Made by a program: the position numbers and the translations under genes
Origin: a virus
Direction: 5' to 3' (one strand)
DNA length: 20,014 nucleotides
Virus record (IMG/VR): IMGVR_UViG_3300045999_007214
Span: 1-20,014 of that record
Notes under the pieces: model-generated
The model's database searches: none
Told to the model about the DNA's origin: nothing
Seen by the model: the letters and a program-made list of their open reading frames with translations, nothing else
Part shown: positions 13,054 through 20,014 of the stretch, one piece after another
How the letters are laid out: each line of letters starts with the position of its first letter
Numbering within the stretch: position 1 is the first letter of the stretch

Positions 13054-13472
13054 TGGCAAAGATTAAAGGTGTTGACGGAAAAGCATGTTGGGATGGATAT
13101 CGATATGCTGGAACTGAAAATGGTAAAGACAAATGCATTAAGGTTGAAACTATGGAAGAAATGTCAATTTGTACAGAATGTGCAATTGCAATGATGGAAG
13201 ACATCAAGGCAGGTAAATTCAATGTAGTAACAGAAGCAGAATATCAAGGACGCAAAATCCAATTGGGCAAACCAATGCGAGGCGACGTTAAGAAATTCAA
13301 AGTATACGTTAAGAATGCTAAAGGCAACGTTGTAAAGGTTAACTTCGGCGACCCTAATATGAGAATACGTAAGAGCAATCCAGCACGTAGGCGTTCATTT
13401 AGAGCTAGACACCGTTGTCATACTGCCAAAGATAGAACATCGGCAAGATATTGGTCATGCCGTAAGTGGTAA
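13053..13472 (+). CDS. Conserved marine-phage domain protein, Cys-containing and basic C-terminus
   Basis: A 139-residue protein starting at the ATG at 13053 (TAATG overlap, AGGAG 5 nt upstream); an in-frame ATG at 13008 lies inside the preceding gene. Two parts resemble domains I recall in many marine T4-like phage proteins: an N-terminal CWDGYRYAGTENGKDKCI (9-26) with paired cysteines, and a C-terminal module running from EAEYQGRKIQLGKPMRGDVK through KVNFGDPNMRIRKS to RARHRCHTAKDR and RYWSCRKW. Between them is ICTECAIAMM, with two more cysteines. The second module is very basic and carries two cysteines, suggesting a structural or nucleic-acid-binding role. Its function is unproven. It closes the operon that holds the metallopeptidase gene. 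Confidence 0.65.
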   Translation: MAKIKGVDGKACWDGYRYAGTENGKDKCIKVETMEEMSICTECAIAMMEDIKAGKFNVVTEAEYQGRKIQLGKPMRGDVKKFKVYVKNAKGNVVKVNFGDPNMRIRKSNPARRRSFRARHRCHTAKDRTSARYWSCRKW

Positions 13473-13495
13473 TTTGGATTTTTAGTACAGTTTCC

Positions 13496-13507
13496 ATATA
13501 TTTATAG
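13496..13507 (+). promoter_or_regulatory. Class B-like motif: ATATATTTATAG
   Basis: Located 4 nt before the ATG at 13512, in a 39-nt gap. It also reads TATATTTA, a 7-of-8 match to the Bacteroidota -7 box TAnnTTTG. Weak promoter candidate for the tiny basic gene and perhaps the ATPase gene. Confidence 0.25.
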
Positions 13508-13511
13508 TGTC

Positions 13512-13637
13512 ATGGAAAAGATAGAAATAACAATGCAGGAAATTTGGCAGGCAACACGTCCAATTGTTCATAAGAACAAAAAAGCCTACAACCGCAAGAA
13601 AAAACACAAAAAGATTCCGGAAAGATTGGATTCATAA
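13512..13637 (+). CDS. Tiny basic protein (41 aa)
   Basis: A 41-residue ORF. It reads MEKIEITMQEIWQATRP, then a Lys/Arg/His-rich tail including HKNKKAYNRKKKHKK, ending in PERLDS. The tail has about 14 basic residues, suggesting binding to RNA, DNA or the ribosome. It fills the space between the gene ending at 13472 and the start at 13672. An AT-rich motif like that before other genes lies just upstream. No family is known to me. The composition (basic, non-random tail) and lack of any competing ORF support it. Confidence 0.5.
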   Translation: MEKIEITMQEIWQATRPIVHKNKKAYNRKKKHKKIPERLDS

Positions 13638-13643
13638 CTTTTA

Positions 13644-13658
13644 TTTCTTATTATATAG
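13644..13658 (+). promoter_or_regulatory. Class A motif: TTTCTTATTATATAG before the AAA+ gene
   Basis: Begins 28 nt before the ATG at 13672. With the sites at 14906 and 19159 it forms a near-identical set (TTTCTTAT followed by TTATA, then an A-rich leader to the ATG). Spacing to the ATG is 28, 30 and 25 nt respectively. Likely phage promoter, by recurrence and position. Confidence 0.5.
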
Positions 13659-13671
13659 AAAATAAAGAGTT

Positions 13672-14832
13672 ATGAAAAACAAGAAAATTGGTGTGCCTAC
13701 CATTATAAATGGCAAACAAGTAATCATCGAATTTGGTACTGATAATGACATTACGGCACTGTTCCGTCCTGTTATGATTCAGCATGCATTTAATAACGAT
13801 GAAATCCTTTTTTTTGATGAAAACACCGGCCGAGCTAAGCGCATGGATAAACAAGGTGTTGAATTAGAAGATTCAAAAAAACAACAAGAACCAGAAGTGA
13901 AAAAAGAACTAGATCCGGTAATGCAACTTATTCAGAATGCGCATAAGATTAAACCAGCAACATTAGAAATGTCTGATGTGAAATGGAAGTATCTAGTACG
14001 CTCAGCAGTTCGAGGTAAAAATATCATGATGGTTGGCCCTGCAGGTTGTGGTAAGACACAAGCCGCAAAGGATCTTCCTAAAGCAACCAATCGTCCATTC
14101 TTTTATTTTAACTTAGGTGCAACTCAAGATCCTAGAGCAACACTTATTGGTAACACTCACTTTAAGGATGGTCAGACAACGTTTGATGAGTCAGCATTTG
14201 TTAAAGCAATTCAAACTGAGAACGCAGTCATTCTATTAGATGAGTTATCACGTGCGCATCCAGAAGCTTGGAATATCTTGATGACAGTATTAGATGAAGG
14301 ACAACGTTATCTTAGATTAGATGAAGATATTAATGCGCCGACCATCTATGTAGCACCTGGAGTATCATTTATTGCAACGGCAAATATTGGTACTGAGTAT
14401 ACATCGACACGCGTGTTAGACCGAGCATTAATGGACCGTTTTGAAATCATTGAGGTTGATATATTATCTCTTTCTCAGGAAGAAGATTTGTTAACTCGTC
14501 GCTTTAAAGGAGATGTTTCAGCGGCTCTTATTCATTCAGTGGCAGATATTGCAGATGCAACACGAAAAGAATGGAGATCAGAAGATGGTAAACTTACCAC
14601 AATGGTATCAACTCGTATGACAGTTAGATTGTGTGAATTGTTAGCTGATGGCTTCTCATTAACCGAAGCCTCAGAAGTAGCAATCCTCCCTTTCTTTGAT
14701 GCATCAGGTGGCACTGACTCTGAAAGGACATTTGTTAAACAAATTATTCAGAAGCATATGGCTACTGAGATGAATGATATCTTTAATACCGGAGAAGAAT
14801 CTAATACTGAGTACGCAGACGGACCTTTCTAA
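13672..14832 (+). CDS. MoxR/CobS-like AAA+ ATPase
   Basis: A 386-residue ATPase. An N-terminal region (1-95) of unknown fold is followed by a AAA+ core: Walker A GPAGCGKT (122-129), Walker B VILLDEL (186-192), sensor 1 in ATANIG (N238), and an LDRALMDRF segment (249-257) with arginine-finger candidates R251 and R256. The tail (about 275-386) forms the lid domain. The arrangement, and a VWA protein encoded next, match MoxR-VWA pairs and the cobaltochelatase subunits CobS-CobT; cyanophages carry related 'cobS' genes without evident cobalamin pathways. It probably remodels a protein complex, with the VWA protein as partner. A terminator follows at 14851-14875, so the two are separate transcripts or only partly coupled. 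Strong family call; target unknown. Confidence 0.88.
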   Translation: MKNKKIGVPTIINGKQVIIEFGTDNDITALFRPVMIQHAFNNDEILFFDENTGRAKRMDKQGVELEDSKKQQEPEVKKELDPVMQLIQNAHKIKPATLEMSDVKWKYLVRSAVRGKNIMMVGPAGCGKTQAAKDLPKATNRPFFYFNLGATQDPRATLIGNTHFKDGQTTFDESAFVKAIQTENAVILLDELSRAHPEAWNILMTVLDEGQRYLRLDEDINAPTIYVAPGVSFIATANIGTEYTSTRVLDRALMDRFEIIEVDILSLSQEEDLLTRRFKGDVSAALIHSVADIADATRKEWRSEDGKLTTMVSTRMTVRLCELLADGFSLTEASEVAILPFFDASGGTDSERTFVKQIIQKHMATEMNDIFNTGEESNTEYADGPF

Positions 14833-14850
14833 ATTTTCATAGCTCGAATG

Positions 14851-14875
14851 GGGTGGCAGAAATGTCACCCTTTTT
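14851..14875 (+). terminator. Rho-independent terminator after the AAA+ gene
   Basis: GGGTGGCA (14851-14858) pairs with TGTCACCC (14863-14870) as an 8-bp stem with one G-U pair around a GAAA tetraloop, followed by five Ts (14871-14875). It lies 19 nt past the stop at 14832 and before a new promoter-like motif at 14906, a clear transcription boundary. Confidence 0.85.
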
Positions 14876-14905
14876 CTACTGTTCCGGTTGGAATATTCAA
14901 ATTAA

Positions 14906-14920
14906 TTTCTTATATTATAT
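14906..14920 (+). promoter_or_regulatory. Class A motif: TTTCTTATATTATAT before the VWA gene
   Basis: Begins 30 nt before the ATG at 14936, just after a terminator, where a new promoter is expected. It is followed by an A-rich leader and GAGCTATG, matching GAGTTATG before 13672. The best supported of the class A sites. Confidence 0.55.
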
Positions 14921-14935
14921 AAAAATAAAAGAGCT

Positions 14936-17029
14936 ATGAGTAGTATTATAAATAAGATTATCGGCGGTAAGTATAAGAGCACACAAGCATCTAGCTTTTG
15001 GATGAATGACGACTTTGATGTTGAATTTAAATCAGAAGCAGGCATTGACTATACTAAGTTAGCTGCAGCACAAAGAGCAATTGGTAACTTTGTGAATATC
15101 GTTACTGGTAAGACAATTCCAGTAGTATTCCAAAGTAGCGATGACAGCTACACTGATGGTGAGAAGGTTGTTATTGGTACTAAATTAGATGGCAAGAATT
15201 TTGACCCCGCAGTTGGATTAGCATTACATGAAGGTTCACATATTGCTTTGACAGACTTCTCAATGTTTAAGACTCCAGCTGGTAATTATGCTGGCAGTTT
15301 AACTAATACTAAAATGGCTCAAATATGTCAATTCAACGGTCTCGATCCGGACATGACAATGACTAATCAGGAATTTGATATTGTTAAGAATCTTTTGAAT
15401 TGGGTTGAAGATCGTCGCATTGACTTTAATATTTATAAATCAGCTCCAGGTTATCGAATGTATTATGAGGCAATGTATGATACATATTTCAATGATAAAG
15501 TTGTTGATAAAGCATTAGCAGCAGGCGAGAAGAACCAAGAGACATGGGATGATTATTTCTTTCATATTATTAACTTTACTAATCCCAATCGCAATCTAGA
15601 TACATTAGTAGCTCTACGAGATATTTGGAATACAATTGACCTTCGCAATATCAGCCGGCTTAAATCTACGGAAGATGCCTTGTTGGTAGCAATTGATGTA
15701 TATAAAAAGGTTAAAGCTGCAATTGATAATGCTCCTGAACAAGAGTCTAAGCAAGCTAGCGATAATGGAGAAGGCGAAGAAGGCAATAGCGAAGGCGAAG
15801 GAAGTGGATCAGATGGTTCTGAAGGCGGAGGCGGTAAATCATATGAGTCTGATAGTGATGGCAGTGATGTTGAAATGTCAGGAGGTGATGTTGATACTAA
15901 AGGGGGTTCTTCTTTATCTCCTGCCGATCAAAAGAAATTGGCTAAAGCAATTGACGCACAGCGTAAGTTCCTTAAAGGCGAAATGAAAAAGACAGGTCGT
16001 TTGTCAAAGTCTCAAGCAAGTGTGGTAAGAGCAATTCAAGAGTCAGGTACAGAAACGGTACAGGTAGCAACCGGTGCTGGTAATGCAGATATCATCGATG
16101 CTGTTGTTATTAGAAAATTAACGCCTGGTATCATTGCAGCAATGCCTCGATTGTTTTGTAGCAATGCATCTGATTATAGTTCTGGGATGTCTGATTTCGA
16201 CGCAGACTTTAAACAAAATTCTTGGAAAACTAGAGACATCATTCGTAATCAAGAAGCAGTAAACAAAGGAATTGTTTTAGGCAAGCAATTAGGAAAGAAG
16301 TTGCAACTTCGTAATGCAGATCGCAGCTTGAAAAGCACACGATTGGAATCTGGTAAGATTGACCGTAGATTGATTTCCCAATTGGGTTATGACAATGCAA
16401 ATGTATTCCACCGCATCATTACAGATCGATTTAAGAATTATTTCATTCACATTTCAATTGATGCATCAGGCTCAATGAATGGTCGCAAGTTTCATAATGC
16501 AATTACCTCAGCAGTAGCCGTTGCACAAGCAGCTTCGATGACGACTGGTATCCGAGTGCAAATTTCATTGCGAGGAACAGATCAGGTTAGCAACAAAGAA
16601 CGTTGTATTACTCTTTATGCATATGACTCTGCAAAAGATAAGATGAGTAAGATCCGCAGTATGTTCCGTTATTTGGATACATTTGGATGTACCCCGGAAG
16701 GATTGTCGTTTAAAAGTATTGAAAAATATATCAAATCAGATGCTAAAGGAGATGAATGTATCTTTGTTAATTACTCAGATGGTGCTCCTACCAATGTAGC
16801 TGGATGTAGTTATTTCTATGATGGCATTGCTTTCACTTATAAAGTTATCAATAACTTCCGTGAGAATAACATTAACATTGTTAGTTACTTTATTGCGGAG
16901 CCTGGATATAGTTACGGTAAAGATGAATTCAAAAGAATGTACGGACCAGATTCAATATATATTGATCCATCGAACATGATGCAAGTTGCAAAAACTTTGA
17001 ATCAAAAATTCTTGGAAATTGCTAAATAG
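14936..17029 (+). CDS. Zincin plus VWA protein (CobT/DUF2201-like partner of the AAA+ ATPase)
   Basis: A 697-residue protein with three parts. Residues about 30-260 contain a zinc-protease-like site, GLALHEGSHIAL (94-105) with H98, E99 and H102, and a downstream acidic helix NWVEDRR (155-161) whose E158 suits a third ligand. Residues about 268-330 are a low-complexity acidic Gly/Ser linker. The C-terminal part is a VWA domain with a MIDAS motif DASGSMNGRKF (D509, S511, S513) and a later YSDGAPTN (D615), which bind a metal and ligand. Such zincin-plus-VWA proteins work with MoxR/CobS ATPases; the CobT subunit of cobaltochelatase has a similar acidic linker and VWA end. No chelatase partner (CobN) is visible here, so a protein-remodelling or proteolytic role is more likely. 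Confidence 0.78.
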   Translation: MSSIINKIIGGKYKSTQASSFWMNDDFDVEFKSEAGIDYTKLAAAQRAIGNFVNIVTGKTIPVVFQSSDDSYTDGEKVVIGTKLDGKNFDPAVGLALHEGSHIALTDFSMFKTPAGNYAGSLTNTKMAQICQFNGLDPDMTMTNQEFDIVKNLLNWVEDRRIDFNIYKSAPGYRMYYEAMYDTYFNDKVVDKALAAGEKNQETWDDYFFHIINFTNPNRNLDTLVALRDIWNTIDLRNISRLKSTEDALLVAIDVYKKVKAAIDNAPEQESKQASDNGEGEEGNSEGEGSGSDGSEGGGGKSYESDSDGSDVEMSGGDVDTKGGSSLSPADQKKLAKAIDAQRKFLKGEMKKTGRLSKSQASVVRAIQESGTETVQVATGAGNADIIDAVVIRKLTPGIIAAMPRLFCSNASDYSSGMSDFDADFKQNSWKTRDIIRNQEAVNKGIVLGKQLGKKLQLRNADRSLKSTRLESGKIDRRLISQLGYDNANVFHRIITDRFKNYFIHISIDASGSMNGRKFHNAITSAVAVAQAASMTTGIRVQISLRGTDQVSNKERCITLYAYDSAKDKMSKIRSMFRYLDTFGCTPEGLSFKSIEKYIKSDAKGDECIFVNYSDGAPTNVAGCSYFYDGIAFTYKVINNFRENNINIVSYFIAEPGYSYGKDEFKRMYGPDSIYIDPSNMMQVAKTLNQKFLEIAK

Positions 17030-17043
17030 ATATTTATATTAAA
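17030..17043 (+). promoter_or_regulatory. Class B motif before groEL: ATATTTATATTAAA
   Basis: Starts 1 nt after the stop at 17029 and 44 nt before the groEL ATG. It is identical over 14 nt to the motif at 4404-4417. Likely promoter or leader element. Confidence 0.45.
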
Positions 17044-17055
17044 TAAAAGTTATAA

Positions 17056-18687
<1,632 letters not shown>

Positions 18688-18688
18688 T

Positions 18689-18949
18689 ATGAAAAAGTTT
18701 CCAATAAAGAAAATGGAAGATAAAGCACTCTTCCAGAAAGTAAAATCATTGTTGGCAAAAAAACGAGTAGTAGACCCGGTGGAAGATATTCACCGGTCTA
18801 TTGCTGTTGTTGATTTAATATTATTTGATTCAAAAGATTTGGGTATACAAACCGAAGTAGTAACTTGGGCATTGAAATATATGAAACAAGATCCAACACA
18901 AGACATTTCAGATGCAATAATTTCTGCATATGAAGAATGGGGAAAATGA
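18689..18949 (+). CDS. Small hypothetical protein downstream of groEL
   Basis: An 86-residue helical, charged protein starting 1 nt after the groEL stop. It has a basic N-terminus (MKKFPIKKMEDKALFQKVKS) and several helices (DIHRSIAVVDLILFDSK, TEVVTWALKYMKQ, ISDAIISAYEEWG). It lacks the GroES mobile loop and beta-barrel pattern, so its position next to groEL does not make it a co-chaperonin. Its last 4 nt overlap the next start (ATGA). No family recognised. Confidence 0.6.
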   Translation: MKKFPIKKMEDKALFQKVKSLLAKKRVVDPVEDIHRSIAVVDLILFDSKDLGIQTEVVTWALKYMKQDPTQDISDAIISAYEEWGK

Positions 18950-19158
18950 GACCAGTTTATCGACATGGAGATGCGGCATACATAATTGTTAAGCAAACAC
19001 CTATACAGCATTTTGCTAAATTGATAGGGGAAGAGCCTAACATGGAGTATGTGCAATTGTACATGCAAAGTTTAGGATGCGATCATGTACTCCGTAATGA
19101 AACTCATTTCATGTTTTGTGAAACAATTCCAGACGTAGACTTTGAAGTTATAGAATAA
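18946..19158 (+). CDS. Small hypothetical protein
   Basis: A 70-residue protein starting at the ATG at 18946 (4-nt ATGA overlap with the previous stop); an ATG at 18937 would add only three residues. It has a mixed alpha/beta look: MRPVYRHGDAAYIIVKQTP, a central helix through MEYVQLYMQSLGCDHVL, then ETHFMFCETIPDVDFEVIE. It resembles small phage proteins encoded near nucleotide-metabolism genes, but no domain is recognised. Confidence 0.55.
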   Translation: MRPVYRHGDAAYIIVKQTPIQHFAKLIGEEPNMEYVQLYMQSLGCDHVLRNETHFMFCETIPDVDFEVIE

Positions 19159-19170
19159 TTTCTTATATTA
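19159..19170 (+). promoter_or_regulatory. Class A motif: TTTCTTATATTA before the phosphoesterase
   Basis: Begins directly after the stop at 19158 and 25 nt before the ATG at 19184. It repeats the first 12 nt of the motif at 14906 exactly, followed by an A-rich leader. Probable phage promoter for the phosphoesterase-thyA pair. Confidence 0.48.
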
Positions 19171-19183
19171 AAGAAAAAAGAAA

Positions 19184-19705
19184 ATGTCAAAAGTTCGATT
19201 CATAGCAGATTTACATTTATCACACGCTAATATGGCTAAGCGTCGAGGCTTTGCTTCGGTAGAAGAGCACGATGCATATTTGATTGCACAATGGAATAGC
19301 GTTGTAGATAAACGAGATGTCACTTATATTTTAGGTGATGTTACCATGGAGAAGTCCGCACCATATCCGTTACTTAATAAGTTGAATGGAAAAAAACACA
19401 TTGTATTAGGGAATCATGATCGCCGACAGGATACTAAGAAATTATTTGAGTATGCTGAAAGTGTAGCTGGTATGATTCAATACAAAGGAATCATGTTAAC
19501 ACATTGTCCTATTCACCCGGCTGAATTAGAATATCGTGTTCCGTATAACATCCACGGGCACATTCACGGAAAATTAGTAACATACCCAGTTACATTGTTT
19601 GGGTTTAAATTGTTCGATCGTGTTGATCGTCGATACTTTTGTGTATCTTGTGAACATGTAGATTTTAAACCAAAAACATTAGCTGAATTAGGAATCACAC
19701 GTTAA
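19184..19705 (+). CDS. Calcineurin-like metallophosphoesterase
   Basis: A 173-residue protein with the five metallophosphoesterase motifs in order: ADLHLSH (8-14; D9, H11), GDV (51-53; D52), LGNHDR (75-80; N77, H78), THCPIHP (106-112; H107) and GHIHG (125-129; H126, H128). These bind two metal ions and hydrolyse phosphate mono- or diesters. The compact size and C-terminal VSCEHVDFKPKTL segment match small phage and bacterial phosphoesterases, which often act on nucleotides or RNA ends. It is followed 3 nt later by thyA, suggesting a nucleotide-metabolism pair. Family is sure; substrate is not. Confidence 0.9.
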   Translation: MSKVRFIADLHLSHANMAKRRGFASVEEHDAYLIAQWNSVVDKRDVTYILGDVTMEKSAPYPLLNKLNGKKHIVLGNHDRRQDTKKLFEYAESVAGMIQYKGIMLTHCPIHPAELEYRVPYNIHGHIHGKLVTYPVTLFGFKLFDRVDRRYFCVSCEHVDFKPKTLAELGITR

Positions 19706-19708
19706 GCT

Positions 19709-20014
19709 ATGTATATAGAACGAGAATACCTTAAGCTCCTTAAAGATATTTTATCGAACGGAGTTGAGAAGGATGATAGAACAGGTACAGGCACCCTTTC
19801 GGTATTTGGAAGACAAATACGTCATTCAATGTCGAAAGGGTTTCCTTTATTAACAACTAAGAAGATGCCAATGCGTCTTGTTGCAACTGAGTTGCTTTGG
19901 TTCTTACGTGGTGATACTAATATTAAATTTTTGCATGATTATGGTTGTCATATATGGGATGGTGATTATGAAAAGAGTGGTAGAACAGATGGCGAGTTAG
20001 GTCCAATTTATGGT
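19709..20014 (+). CDS. thyA: Thymidylate synthase, 3' end cut by window
   Basis: 102 codons, open to the window edge, starting at the ATG at 19709, 3 nt after the previous stop. The reading [15 protein letters not shown], then [57 protein letters not shown] and ELGPIYG is the classic N-terminal half of thymidylate synthase (folate-binding loop RTGTGT, Arg of the phosphate site, [10 protein letters not shown], and GPIYG). The catalytic Cys lies outside the window. ThyA converts dUMP to dTMP using methylene-tetrahydrofolate. It is common in large phages, including T4 (td), and helps supply dTTP for AT-rich genomes. Confidence 0.97.
   Translation, partial: MYIEREYLKLLKDILSNGVEKDDRTGTGTLSVFGRQIRHSMSKGFPLLTTKKMPMRLVATELLWFLRGDTNIKFLHDYGCHIWDGDYEKSGRTDGELGPIYG

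Noticed and set aside
15693-15986. 97-codon + strand ORF inside the VWA gene
   Set aside because: It arises from the repetitive Gly/Ser/Glu linker read in another frame; the composition is low complexity.
13672-17029. Cobaltochelatase subunits CobS-CobT for cobalamin synthesis
   Set aside because: The pair resembles them, but no CobN or other cobalamin gene is visible, the VWA protein has an added HExxH site, and MoxR-type remodelling fits the chaperone context better.
2107-17043. T4 late promoters (TATAAATA) on the minus strand at class B motifs
   Set aside because: The reverse complement of the motif contains this box, but no minus-strand genes follow it, so use as a leftward late promoter is not supported.
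18689-18949. Candidate GroES co-chaperonin next to groEL
   Set aside because: Size is near that of GroES, but the sequence is helical and charged with no mobile loop or beta-barrel pattern.

Overview
The window is a dense, one-direction block of a tailed-bacteriophage genome. Every supported gene is on the + strand, genes abut or overlap (TAATG and ATGA junctions), the DNA is AT-rich, and no stretch over about 105 bases lacks a gene. A T4-like (myovirus-type) virus infecting a member of the Bacteroidota, perhaps marine, fits best. The signs are T4-style N-terminal capsid-targeting peptides with a prohead-protease site, a GroEL that resembles Bacteroidota GroEL, a lysis-associated L,D-transpeptidase-like protein of a kind I associate with flavobacteria, and one TAnnTTTG-type promoter. 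Host and phage assignment is inference; no structural hallmark gene (capsid, terminase, portal) lies inside the window.

Layout. Positions 1-2080: surface-glycan genes, namely an NAD-dependent sugar epimerase/dehydratase cut by the left edge and a family 2 glycosyltransferase. Positions 2141-4401: a lysis cassette with a small two-helix holin candidate, a GH19 chitinase-type endolysin, a YkuD-like protein, a larger holin-family membrane protein and another small membrane protein. Positions 4426-9422: mostly virion-associated or unknown proteins, including a 607-aa protein with a hydrophobic pre-toxin-like region, a nucleotidyltransferase-fold protein, a small fibre-like protein and Cys-rich small proteins. 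Positions 9090-13472: further candidate internal-head (injected) proteins (a lysozyme-SH3 protein, a HAD-like protein, a HExxH metallopeptidase), interleaved with a ClpS-like adaptor, small unknowns and an HNH nuclease. Positions 13672-18687: a MoxR/CobS-like AAA+ ATPase, a terminator, a zincin-VWA (CobT-like) protein and a full-length GroEL, which together look like a protein-remodelling module. Positions 18689-20014: small unknowns, a calcineurin-like phosphoesterase and the start of thymidylate synthase (thyA), cut by the right edge.

Two themes stand out. First, five dispersed genes (4426, 9090, 9422, 10273, 12304) share a short N-terminal signature of the form M-(x)n-LL-x-E-S/G, which matches the T4 internal-protein capsid-targeting sequence and its (L/I)xE cleavage rule. 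This predicts a set of enzymes packaged in the head and injected: a muramidase, a zinc protease, a HAD-like protein and a membrane-active protein. Second, the phage carries an unusual concentration of proteostasis genes (ClpS, MoxR AAA+, zincin-VWA, GroEL). Candidate promoter motifs (TTTCTTATATTATA-like and ATATTTATATTAAA-like) recur just upstream of many gene starts.
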